Shown in pieces: positions 24,737 to 34,747 of a stretch of DNA of 64,000 nucleotides. The notes under the pieces are model-generated. The model was not told the DNA's origin, did not search any database, and saw only the letters and a list, made by a program, of their open reading frames with translations. How positions within the stretch are numbered: position 1 is the first letter of the stretch; the number at the start of each line of letters is the position of its first letter. A program made the position numbers and the translations under genes. The DNA lies in contig JAJEKV010000579.1 of NCBI GenBank assembly GCA_021234155.1, positions 62,001 through 126,000 on the forward strand, read 5' to 3'. The stretch is from Isoetes taiwanensis. Taxonomy: Eukaryota > Streptophyta > Lycopodiopsida > Isoetales > Isoetaceae.

Positions 24737-25138
24737 GCAAGCTCTTCACGGAGGCGGTGATAATTTTTCTGCTCCTCCAACATGATTACTGCCCCTTAAC
24801 CACGTTCTCATATTCCATAACCTTATCTTCCCCGCTCATCGAGTTGGGCTGGGCAGCCTCTCCAGCCGATTGCGGCCCTAAGCCTCTCTTGGAGGTTATA
24901 TATCGTGTGGCGCAATTAGCGGTCTAAAGGCAACCAGCCCGGTGATTGTCGCGCACTAAAATCACCTCCACGTAGAAGGCGGCCTTTTCCTCTGCGCCTA
25001 ACCCGGCTTGGCGGCGTCTTCATCATTCTTTTTCTTTTAGAAGGCGGATCCGTTCCTTCCTCCGGTAGCGAATGTTTGAATTTCCTTGACCAAAACTTGA
25101 GACAAGATCTCGGCGGGGATGGGCGGGCTGGAGGCCAT
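24737..25138 (-). CDS. Small MASS-type protein of unknown function
   Basis: Starts MASSPPIPAEILSQVLVKEIQ at 25138, is Lys-rich in the middle, and ends with an amphipathic segment (LEEQKNYHRLREELALRS) at about 24737 after frame changes. A TATATAAA-type box lies about 90 bp upstream on the minus strand. It shares the MASS start and C-terminal coil plan of its neighbours. Confidence 0.45.
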
Positions 25139-25227
25139 TGAAAGTGATGGGAGAAACGAGGAGTGATGATGAGGCGGATGTGGTAGAAACGAAGATGGCG
25201 GATAGGAGAAGACAAAGGCCTCAGGCG

Positions 25228-25236
25228 TTTTATATA
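25228..25236 (-). promoter_or_regulatory. TATA-box candidate
   Basis: TATATAAAA on the minus strand, about 90 bp upstream of the ATG at 25138. Confidence 0.5.
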
Positions 25237-25759
25237 GAAACTAGAATCACGTTGGAATCTACGGTTCGCGACTACCAGATAAAGTTGTGTAATAATCCTC
25301 ACGAGGTGAAATTATAGCATGCAATTAGGCAGCGGTAGCCTATGTTAGCATCATGGGATCCGTCATATATCTAGCCGTCTTTGTATGCGGGCCGTACAAA
25401 AACGATGTTATTGTGGCGGCGCATGCCCGTCCTTGGCATGGCGTTGTCATCCACAAGCCCGTATGTGAATAGGCGTTGTCATCCACATGCAAATTAGCAT
25501 TTACACGCAAGTTATATCACATAATCTAGCTAGATATTTGTGTTACATACACTTTTCCATTAATAAATTATGAATTTATACATACAGCGAGGTTAATGCG
25601 TTGTGGAGATCATCTGACGAAATCCATTGATTGCTACCTAATTGCAAGAATGGCATTTGGCGTCGTGTGATCTTTAATAAAACAAAACAAGAGAAGCAGA
25701 TAGAAGCAAGAAATAGAGCAAATTTTTCTTTGAAACAAAAAAAAATATATATACAATGG

Positions 25760-26126
25760 CTACGGATCTTCATGATCCTGTAGCTTTTGGCCGTAAAGCT
25801 GCGTTCTCATCCTCGCATGATTTCGAAGCTTCTTCTCCATATCTTCTAAGCGCTGCGAAATGTTGTGTGCGATTAAAAGCGCCTCGACCCTACGGCTATT
25901 GGCCTCTCGGTTTTTGGTTAATGTTGCTTTGCGAGCTCAAGGTCACCGCTCATGCGGCCGACCCCTAGTAATTCTAACACGTCCACCGCCTCCATCTTCA
26001 CCGGCGGCGAGGCGGCTGTTTTTTTTCGTCGTGAACCTCCTTGAATCTCTTCATCACCACGGCAAAGGGTGATGTCGAGTGAAACGGTTCTGGCGCGATA
26101 AAACTGGAGGAGGATGAAGATGCCAT
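25760..26126 (-). CDS. Small coiled-coil protein, tandem paralogue 1
   Basis: The minus-strand ATG at 26126 starts MASSSSSS, then a SPF motif and VMKRFKEVHDE. After frame changes it ends LQDHEDP-stop at 25760. The downstream paralogue has the same start, central VMKRFKEIHDEN motif and HEDP end. A TATAAATAG box lies about 100 bp upstream. The shared reading frames across paralogues argue that these are real genes despite indels. Function unknown; a dimerising coiled coil is likely. Confidence 0.55.
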
Positions 26127-26227
26127 CGGAGGAGAAGGCGGAAGGCGGAAGGCGGAAGGGGAGAAGATGAAAGAAGAAGGCGGAAGGCGGAAGAGGATCG
26201 GAGGTCGAAGGCAAGATAGAAAGTCTT

Positions 26228-26236
26228 CTATTTATA
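26228..26236 (-). promoter_or_regulatory. TATA box of paralogue 1
   Basis: TATAAATAG on the minus strand, about 100 bp upstream of the ATG at 26126. Conserved in position with the box of paralogue 2. Confidence 0.65.
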
Positions 26237-26645
26237 ACGGGGATTTCATAGTAGCTTGAGTCACACGAATGGCGAAGGATGCAGGTGGGTCGGGGAAAAT
26301 CGCAGATTACTTCGGCGTCGTGTGAGGAAAAAGGACCGTTACTTCTTCTAGCGTCTTTTCTTCGAAAGCTTCGTGTGATAATTTTTATTGATAATTTCGG
26401 TGATACAATCTATACATAAGTAATTTTCTTGATACATAACTAAAGATAGAACTTCTCATTGAAGCAAAATAGAGCGGCATGGAGATCACACGGCGAAATC
26501 CATTGATTGCTACCTAATTGCAAGCAAGGCATTTCGGCGTCGTGTGATATTTTAATAAAGCAGAACATACATTGGAACAACGGGATAGATAGAAGCAAAA
26601 AATAGAAAACTTTTCTTTGAAGCAAAAAATAGATAGATACAGCGG

Positions 26646-27046
26646 CTAGGGATCTTCATGATCCTCTAGCTGATTTTCATGTCTGCTGGTGGCCCGTAAA
26701 AACTGCGTTCTCATCCTCCGCCTGACTCGGGCTTCTTCTCCATATCTTCTAAGGCTGCGAAATCATGTGGCGGTTTCAAGCTGCCTCGACCTGCGACTCG
26801 TAAGCCTCTTGGTACATGGCGAATGTTTTCCACGAGCTCAGCGTCTCATTTTCGTCGCGGCGGCTCCCTCGTGAAGGCTAATCGTCGACCGCCTCATTGT
26901 TCGGCGGCGAGGCGGTTGTTTTCATCATGGATCTCCTTGAATCTCTTCATCACCCTTTGCAAGGGTGATGTCCGCGGGCAGCTCGGGGGCTGGGGAGTGC
27001 TATCTTGGCGTGGTAAACGCTTGCTAGAGGAAGATGATGATGCCAT
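26646..27046 (-). CDS. Small coiled-coil protein, tandem paralogue 2
   Basis: The minus-strand ATG at 27046 starts MASSSSSSKRLPRQDS, with VMKRFKEIHDENNRLAAEQ in the same open frame. After frame changes it ends with HEDP and a stop at 26646. About 880 bp separate the start codons of the two paralogues, and the non-coding spacers are also similar, so this is a tandem duplication. Confidence 0.55.
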
Positions 27047-27134
27047 CGGGGAGGAAGGTGGAAGGCGGGCCGGGAAGTAGAAAGATGGCTGAGGGAAGGC
27101 GGAGGCGTCGGAGGTCGGCGTGGACATCGGTCTT

Positions 27135-27143
27135 CTATTTATA
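27135..27143 (-). promoter_or_regulatory. TATA box of paralogue 2
   Basis: TATAAATAG on the minus strand, about 90 bp upstream of the ATG at 27046. Confidence 0.65.
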
Positions 27144-27518
27144 ACATGAGTCACCACAGTTGCTTCACGCGTCGTGTGAGGAATAAATAAATTAATTGTC
27201 TTTTTCCAATAATATTTCATTTCTTGAGATAGATATCACACGGCGAAAACCTAGATATATGAAAATCGGTGATGTATTTTGGCGTGATGTGAATAAATAC
27301 AAATAAAATAATTTTTATTAGGAATTTCGGAAGGACAATCTGTACATAAATAATTTTACCGATACAAGTTGGAAAACATATAACTTCCAATTTCTCAAGC
27401 TTCGTCGTCAATTTCATGCTCTTTCAATCCCCTGCCGCACTGATCCAACAAGGCAATGACTTCCATGTTATCGACCCCAGCTTCCAACCTTGGGTGAGTC
27501 AAGCCAGTGACTAAAAAT

Positions 27519-27896
27519 TTAACATATTGCTCGCCCATGAACCCGGCAGTCGTCAAAATATTGTAACACAACATCCCGCCGAATTGCTATCACCCTTTCA
27601 GTGTTTGATGCCAATTGGGAATGGTTCCCGAACATGCATAATGCACGGAGGTAATAGACAAACTCTGCACCCTTTGGACTGAAAGTTCTGCTGAAGACGA
27701 TTATCTCCCCATTAACGAATCTTGAGATATATCTTAACAATGTAGAGTCCTTCAATCTTTCTGTCCCGTGCGTGCGGCATCGGCAAGAAAAATCATCTAC
27801 TTCCCACAAATAAGAACCCTCAAGATTATCTTCTTCACATTTATCCTCATCTACCGGGCTTATCTTTTTGTGATTGGTGAAGGGCACGCCAAACAC
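27519..27896 (-). CDS. Unknown protein segment, 125 residues
   Basis: An uninterrupted frame with balanced composition (segments such as YLWEVDDFSCRC and FSRTFSPKGAEFVYYLRAL). It looks like genuine coding sequence. Coding signal may continue upstream to about 28170 in other frames. No domain was recognised. It lies in the leftward gene series of the 13.5-kb element. Confidence 0.4.
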   Translation of the reverse strand: MFGVPFTNHKKISPVDEDKCEEDNLEGSYLWEVDDFSCRCRTHGTERLKDSTLLRYISRFVNGEIIVFSRTFSPKGAEFVYYLRALCMFGNHSQLASNTERVIAIRRDVVLQYFDDCRVHGRAIC

Positions 27897-28397
27897 TGTA
27901 GATCTGTTGGCGACTTTGCGGAGGCTGGAATTCTTCTTCCGTTGGTAGATTAAGCCTCATCTTGAGCAAATCGAGACTCCAGCCTCTCATATGCTTCTTT
28001 AAGCTTTATAGCATTCTTGGGTATAATTAGATACTTCAAACATCTCTTTGTCCAAATCCTCTTCAAAATCTAGGCCTAAGTTTACCCATTCGGCCAAAGT
28101 CTTGATAAGCTCGTCTTCCTAGCACACATTAAGTAACATAGGCGGGTTCCTCGATTATATCCTTAGCAATAAGTATTCTTTGCCTTCCACTAAAATTGGC
28201 GTTATGTCGAGGACAACTTCTTTTCATCCTCATCCCCATCCTCATCACCTTGAATCATCTCCCCTCCTCTGGTTCACCCAAGGCCGGGCGTCGAAGCTAA
28301 AACTCCTACATTCTTGCTCTTCTTCTTGTAGATCTATCTCCATTTTACGTCATAGTCGGCATCATCACACATAATGACCCCCCTTGGCTTAAAGATT

Positions 28398-28929
28398 TCA
28401 TTGTTTCGGTGTATCTTCGGGTTTGGCGGCGAGAATGCAATAACTAGCAAATGCAAGCGGCAAAGAAATAAGATACCTTCTTAAGCACAAGGGCGCAGCC
28501 GGGGAGGAGCCCGTTTCGCAGCATTCTTGAAAAACATCTTCCCTGTTTGCAAATGGGAAGCCGCCTCCTCTAGAGCTGGTTTTGGAATCCACGAGCGGGG
28601 ACATCGCAAAGGGCGTCTTGGCGAGACCAAGCGGTGCGGGTGAAAGCTAAAGCAACCTCGCGATAGCATCAAGCTCGCTACTGTTTGCCATGATGTCCAA
28701 CTCCTTGCAATAGAGCGGATAAATCGCGGTCGGCGCAACTTCCCTCGTTGTCATGAGGGGCGGATGCATACCATTCGGGAACTTCACATAACAATCCATG
28801 GCCGAAACAAGCAGCGAAAACAAAGAAGATGTTTAGGAGGCGGTAAAAATTTATCACTTTTGAACTCAAGTAGCCGTTATCGATTATGAAAGGGGACACG
28901 GCCGTTGTGGGGAGATTTGTCAGGTACAT
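28398..28929 (-). CDS. Unknown gene, frameshifted
   Basis: The minus-strand ATG at 28929 starts MYLTNLPTTAVSPFIIDNGY, followed by a hydrophobic stretch (LNIFFVFAACFGHGLL) that could be a membrane segment. After a frame change the frame runs from MANSSELDAIARLL to a stop at 28398. No family recognised. The telomere-like repeat sits just upstream. Confidence 0.3.
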
Positions 28930-28930
28930 T

Positions 28931-28954
28931 TTAGGGTTAGGGTTAGGGTTAGGG
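28931..28954 (+). repeat. Four TTAGGG units
   Basis: A perfect run of four TTAGGG hexamers. The typical plant telomere repeat is TTTAGGG, so this short interstitial run may be coincidence. Confidence 0.9.
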
Positions 28955-29126
28955 TTGGATCTGGACGCGAAGACTACTATGTGCAACAAAAAGCACAATG
29001 CTTGCTGGCGTCGTGTGATCCTCGCATTATAAAAAAAAAAAAAAAAATGCAAAGTCTGAAGCTAGGCTTCTAAGAAAAGAAATGGACTAAGAGATTAAGC
29101 TTATAAAGCCATTGCATTAAGAAATA

Positions 29127-30010
29127 TTATACATATGAAAAAAAACACAAAGGCACTTCACGGCCTTTTTTACGGGGGTCTTTCTTCTTGTTGTATTGAC
29201 CATAAAATTTTGACCATAGTTTTCGGGATCCCTTATCGTAAGGCAGGCGCATGTCCTTGGGCATGGCGGTCACCAGCTTGGCATGTATTCTGCAAGCTGC
29301 GAGTCCTCGAGCAGGCCGACACCAAGCGCTTCAAAGCCATTTGAAAAGCATTTAAAGGCGGTTGCTTGAATTATGCTTGGTATGATGTATCGCACCACAC
29401 TCTTGCAGAATCTCTCTCACGAGCACGGCAAATGGGAGGCGGAATGACCATCTCGGTGCTCTTCGATACTTCTTAATCTCATGGCTCTTTAATACCGAGG
29501 CCGTCTTCCGCTTCCGGCCTCTACCCTCACCCACCCGGCATTTGGAGCACTGTTGCTCGGCCGACTCTTCCGGCGCCTCCTCACCCGACATCTTGTTCCT
29601 CGGCCCGACTCTTCCGGCCGTCTCCTCCCCATTCAGGTCGCCTTCCCTTTACGGCGTTGGGCCTCCTCCTCGATTTGAAGGTCTGGCACCTCCACGGGAG
29701 GAACAGGGGGGGAAGGGAAAAGAGCAAGAAGAGGCGGCTGCCCAATAATTAATCCGGCATCATATTACGCTCGCCCGGTCTCTCACATTTTCATCCTCGT
29801 CTCCGAGGCAGGAGTGCACCTCCCTACTTACTCGGGGCTGCTTCTCCGTGATTACGTCATGCGGATTTTCTTTTAGGGTCTTACGTTAGGCATGGTGGGA
29901 GGAGGAGAATCTCTATCGAGAGACTTCAGAGTCAGATGAAGAAGGCGGACTAATGTAATCACGGCCTTACACCACGGATGGATCCTTGCGGTTTGCTTAG
30001 TTCTTGCCAT
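29127..30010 (-). CDS. Divergent histone H3 encoded by the transposable element
   Basis: The minus-strand ATG at 30010 starts MARTKQTAR, identical to the first nine residues of canonical H3 including lysine 4. A tail of at least 40 residues follows; a possible intron donor lies near 29888. The exon ending at 29352 carries a basic linker (GRGRKRKTASVL), then EIKKYRRAPR and LPFAVLVREIL, matching H3 alpha-N and alpha-1 (EIRKYQK..., LPFQRLVREI). Shifted frames then give EALGVGLLEDSQL (H3 EAYLVGLFEDTNL) and CRIHAKLVTAMPKDMRL (H3 CAIHAKRVTIMPKDIQL), then a basic tail to TAA at 29127. A TATAAAG box lies 20-25 bp upstream of the ATG. At least two frameshifts are present; they may be sequencing errors. 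The tail-to-core distance is longer than in normal H3. Family identity rests on several collinear motifs and is strong; deposition into chromatin is inference. Confidence 0.85.
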
Positions 30011-30029
30011 GGCTTCTCGGCGGATGGCG

Positions 30030-30036
30030 CTTTATA
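30030..30036 (-). promoter_or_regulatory. TATA-box candidate of the H3-like gene
   Basis: TATAAAG on the minus strand, only 20-25 bp before the ATG. It would give a very short leader, so a start further upstream is possible. Confidence 0.4.
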
Positions 30037-30605
30037 CTACGAACAACGACAAAAATAGACAAGCTGGCAGGAGATAAATAGTAAAAACAGAAGTTAAAGT
30101 AAAATATGATGGTAGCGTTTTTAAATAATTATACGGAACCCTAAAAAAATATCGGACAAAATCACGGAACCCTAAAAAACATCAGACAAAAACACAAATA
30201 AAAACCGAGATTCAAAGCTAGCCGATAGACAATTTCTTGTTGATCGCGAACTCACTAAACTTTACATTTCCCTCTTGCACGTAACCAACCTAATGCCATC
30301 AATAAAATAATGGGTTAAATCGACAATTTCCTCTGTCTCCATTAGCACTCTTAGCTCGATAATGGCCATTAAGCTTTCCATGGTGGCGTATAAATGACTT
30401 CCTCCCCTCTCCATACTCGAATATCCCGCGCCGGATTGTCTATTATGGTCCTCAAGCGGCTCCCAAAAAGTTGTGCAGCCTCTCTTTTTACTGTTTCCGC
30501 CGTTCTAGTTGACAATTAGCGTATAAATATTGTTTTGGAAGAAAGTATCCCGAACTTAAAGGAGGACTTAACTTCTGGCGGACACTCTGTTAGTTGACCG
30601 GATGA

Positions 30606-31640
30606 TTAGGTGGAATCGAACATCAGTCGGAACCAAAAATAAGCCATCCACAAAATCGGCGGGGGAGAAAGCACGTATATGTCTTGGAGCTTTTGAACTT
30701 CTGCGCCATGGAATATGTTAGCAAATACCTCAAGCGGTGTGAAGATTTTGAAACTCATCCTCACGCCTCCGTTTTCGAGACATTCCGCTTGCACCTCGTC
30801 GACCATGCATTTCTTCATTGCAATTACATTGTTCTCATTAGTGCGTGGCTTACAAAGTTCACTTAAAGGGGCAATTCAATAGGCCTCAAGCTCGGTTTCG
30901 ACCTTTACGTTATAATCATGTCAGTAAAACCGGATGCCTATACCCTTAAGGTCACGGCATCCATACCTTGGAAAAGGACAATTCCGATGTCTATGTGATA
31001 CGACAAGTACACTACTAATACTTTTCGGCGGAATGACATCCACGACGTCGATAAACATAAACACTGCACAATAAATTTGTTTGTAAACGCGTGTCAGCGA
31101 AAAGAAATGAAAAGATAAAGAAGATCACCGACGCGAAACTATCTCTACGCAGTTAAGTAGCTGACGGCTAGCTTCGCGTCGTGTGATCCGTTTAAGGTGG
31201 TTACCATTTGCGGGCAATTTTGGGAAGCTGTTTTTGGTGGAGATTAGCTCTTTGGCCATATCAGAAGGGGTATATGCATGTCGTATTGTTATACTTTCCA
31301 CTTTCCGGCCGCTAGAATTCAACTTGAACTCTTTTATCCTACCTATCAATGTGTCACATACGTCGATCGCCTTTATTAAGCAACTCTATGCTAGCCCTAG
31401 TTGATGGCAGCATACTCACCTGAACCTATTGAGACAAAACCTCCCACTTCTTGACCTTGGGAGTTACGTAAATGGGGCAAGAACACGAAATTACAGGAGA
31501 CATGGATTGCGGATGAGGAGTGAAAGGCGGGAGGATGCGTAGGTGGCCGGGTGTGATCTGAAGTTTGGCGCCAAAATTTGACAAGGGAGTTGGTGGCAGC
31601 GGCGGTGGCGGTCAAAGTCACCATTATTTTGGGCGTGGCG
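30606..31640 (-). CDS. Unknown spliced gene, minus strand
   Basis: Open segments in order are 31397-31624 (ending at a good splice donor, G|GTGAGT near 31424), 31125-31349 (IKEFKLNSSGRKVESITIRH) and 30606-30818 (MVDEVQAECLENGG, then FKIFTPLEVF). They probably form one multi-exon gene at the right end of the element. The first lies within 250 bp of the right TIR. No domain recognised. Confidence 0.35.
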
Positions 31641-31828
31641 ACTCAAAAAATACAGGCCATTAAAATGGTTGCAATAAAAGCGCGGGCATCCCCTATGAAA
31701 ATCGCCATGTGGATGCCAAGTAAAGCACTGCTCATCCTTCTACACCGCCAAGTATCGCGACTTTCGTAAAAAGGCGCAAACTGATTGGTCTGGCGAATCG
31801 GCGTGGAAATCTTTAGCCCAAGATAAGG

Positions 31829-31858
31829 GCCATTTCAGACCCCAAATCCGCCCTAATG
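31829..31858 (-). repeat. Right terminal inverted repeat of the 13.5-kb element
   Basis: Reverse complement of the left terminus. The remorin intron resumes directly afterwards (CATGTTTTAGATAGTTC), matching 10116 onwards. Confidence 0.9.
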
Positions 31859-31910
31859 CATGTTTTAGATAGTTCATTGTATCCTATGTGAAGGTGCTTT
31901 TATAGAACAA

Positions 31911-32530
31911 CTAGAAAATTGCCCACCGTTGGTGGGCTTTATGTGTGATTATACGAAGGCAGTTCAAGCATGGAAAACATTAATGGTTGTTTGAGCAAGT
32001 TCTTGTGTTCGAAATGCAGTAGATGGCAACTTTAATTTGTATGTAAGTTGTCATTCTGATGTCATTGTCTGGGTAGACAGGAGCACTTGGTAGCAGCCAA
32101 AGGCTTTGCATTTTCCTTAAAGTTGGGTTGTAGGGTATTGTGACAGTACATCGGAATTGAAATATAATAAAAATGCAGTTACTTGTTAAGAATTATGAAT
32201 TTATACATGTATTATCTCAAATCTAGTTGAAGTAGAAAATTCTCATTGTATTTTTTTAGTGTATGATAACATGTGATTGTGTAGTGTTTGTGGTTGATGT
32301 TAGGATTTGTATTTTGTTTAGTAGACTCTTTGATTCATTGGCATATTGTATGGGATGAACGTCTTGGATTATAATTTTTTGTCGGTCTTGATTCATGTAG
32401 TTGTCATGTTGTATAGACAGTTGGAATATATGTGGAATCCATTTTGCTTTTGCTAAAATATATTAGTGGGGCTTTCTTTGTCAAAAAATGTAAATAAATT
32501 TTTGAAGGATTAATTGTTAAATAGATTAAG
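31911..32530 (-). mobile_element. Helitron C, 3' portion
   Basis: CTAG at 31911-31914, hairpin GCCCACC-AAC-GGTGGGC in element orientation (31921-31937), and 550 bp matching Helitron B. The base before it is A31910. The same remorin-intron sequence is uninterrupted at 10168 (GAACAA|TAG), giving an empty-site match. The 5' end could not be found; the element may extend further right or be truncated. Confidence 0.75.
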
Positions 32531-34747
32531 AGAGTTATTCAATAGATCATGGACATTTTAGATTATTTGATATTGTGCCTTGTAAGTTGCCAACATGTAG
32601 CTTCCAACTGTCCATCGTTGTGAATATAAATTGTTAACCATTGATGGCGTTATTGGAACAAAGTATTGTTGTCTGTAGACGAATGTTCGTTTTGTCCATG
32701 GTTCTGAATTGCCCTTGTATAAAGCTGATATAAATCCTTAGAATATCGCATGTTCTAGAAAATAATCTACCTCACAAATCTAGAGTGCAATTTCCTTTGA
32801 TAATGTGCATGCAACTAAGCCGTCATTTGCTTTGCCATTATCGTTATCGAGTTGTGGATTTATGCCTTGTCTTTTGCGTAATCTTAGGCCTGTTTAAACA
32901 TATAGGTCTCCTTACTGCATGAGCTACTCAGTTTTCAATTGCAATTAATCCATCTCTAAATCTTCTAAAATAGGGAGGATGCTATTACATCTTTGTGGGT
33001 TCTTCTCTCAAAAGTTTCGGTCCCAATTTTTGACGTTATAAAGAAAAATAGAATGGAAAAGCGTCTCCCTAAATATACCGCCTTGATTGTTGTGGAACGA
33101 TAAAAATTGAGCATAACTTATTATTTTTGTTCCATATCTGTTTTTGCATTCTTTAAATTGCCCTTATACATGGAAGACTCCGCATGAGCTATTCAATCTT
33201 CAATGGCAATTTATCCGTCTCTATCTCCATCTGGTTAACACCTTAACACCTAAAGCTAGAAGCAACCCAAAATGCTTGAAAATTCCAAAATTATAGATTA
33301 ATCAAGGACAAATCTCTCTTTTGACAATAAATATGAACATGCATCTATAACATTCGCACAGCAAAAATTTCCATCCCAATATACAACATACAACAATTTT
33401 ACAAATCAAACAACTGTACACAACTAAAACCGAATGAATGCAAGGAAAGCATATTTAGAGTGCAAGATGCACGGATTTCATTGTTTTTTTCGTAATATTA
33501 GGCTCTCTTAAAAGATATAGGTGTCTCCACATGGTTACACCTTGAGCTAGAATAAAACAAATTGCTTGAGGAGACTCCTTGAGAAGCTTTGCCCACAAAG
33601 GCATTAGAAAGTTTGCCCACGAGTTCCGGGCAAAAATATCTGAGAGATATGGGAGCAACAATGGAGATTTATCATTAGAGATCAAGGTCGCAGCGTAGGA
33701 CTCTGATCTATTAATGTTAGTAAAACCATAAACAACTGGATGAATCCGAAAAGGCAAAGATACGGTCGGTTCCTAAAGGGCATAAAAGAATTTGAGTCAT
33801 TGGGGAAGCGTTTCTTTTAGATGGACAATGTCCCACACTACAAATTCATAAAGCACGTAGTAAAGAAAGATATGTAGAAATGGTACATTGGCATGTGAAA
33901 TGAAGTGCATTCATAGTTCGGGAGAATAGTAATGAAAGAACAAATTCGGAAAAAAATAGCTGATCTAAGTTATAAGAGAATGGTATCTTGGTTTTGCGGC
34001 AAGTAGGGTACCATAAATTCATGGATATAAGTAGGATGGTTCTCTCTTATTGCTTTATACTTATGAGAAATTGTCTAAGCTTTGGATTGTGCAACATGTT
34101 TATTTTTCTGCTAGCAATCAAGATGTCACGAATAGAAATCAGTGATTGATTCTAGAAAATTTTATGTGGTCCTTTGCCATGACACGTAAAGCACAATAAT
34201 TGCAATAGAGAGGGCCAAGCCGGCATAGTTTGGATATTTGCTATGCTCATTCAGAAGTCAACACAGGAAGGCGGGGGATTTAATGCCCACATTCAATAAT
34301 AGGTGAGCTAACTCTTATCCAAGCGGGAAAGGATGTAGCAAAATATATATAAGCGAAGCAGGCTTTCTTTGGCCCTAATAATCCCAGCCTATTACGCCAA
34401 GTAGCAAAAATTTCTCAAGTGGGTGATGGCCCATTCCACTCAAGGAGACAACATCATAGATGTTGGAGGAACTATTGACAACGATTATTCCCCTTGGGCT
34501 GGTAGAACATACAATATTTTGAGTAGTGCGAAATGCCTAAGGTACATTGGAATGGCAGAAATCTTATAATGGTAAAATTAAGTGGTAGTAGCTATAGCGG
34601 ATGCGGAATGTCATGATCACGTGCGTCTCATGAACTCTAGCCACTTTGTCAATCTTGCAATTCAATTTCCCAACCGCAATAAAGCGAGGGCGGTTGTAAA
34701 TCTAGGAAGTTGATGCTGATTCCAAATGCTGAACCATAGCCTCCATG
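32531..34747. other. No recognised gene; probably Helitron C interior and old repeats
   Basis: AT-rich and without long open frames. On the minus strand around 34300-34560 there is a weak resemblance to the C-terminal region of LINE polymerase proteins (SAIPMYLRHFALLKILYV), too degraded to call. Confidence 0.3.

Larger units (their letters stand above)
18353..31858. mobile_element. 13.5-kb TIR element carrying a histone H3-like gene
   Basis: The left end TAGGGCGGATTTGGGGTCTG is matched by its complement at the right end (to 31855 or 31858), with about 30 bp of terminal inverted repeat. The interrupted remorin intron has an empty counterpart at 10112, fixing the borders to within a few bases. 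A 3-bp CAT duplication is possible, but CAT may belong to the TIR. The left part is transcribed rightward (coiled-coil and transposase-like frames), the right part leftward (small coiled-coil genes, histone H3-like gene, unknown genes). The superfamily is not identified; the TIR length and possible 3-bp duplication do not decide it. Confidence 0.8.

Noticed and set aside
18353-31858. PIF/Harbinger assignment from a TTA/TAA flank of GGGCGG
   Set aside because: The flanks TTA and TAA are not direct repeats, and the paralogous empty site has no TWA at that point.
34300-34560. Possible LINE polymerase remnant on minus
   Set aside because: Only one short resemblance (SAIPMYLRHFALLKILYV), with stops throughout; too weak to annotate.
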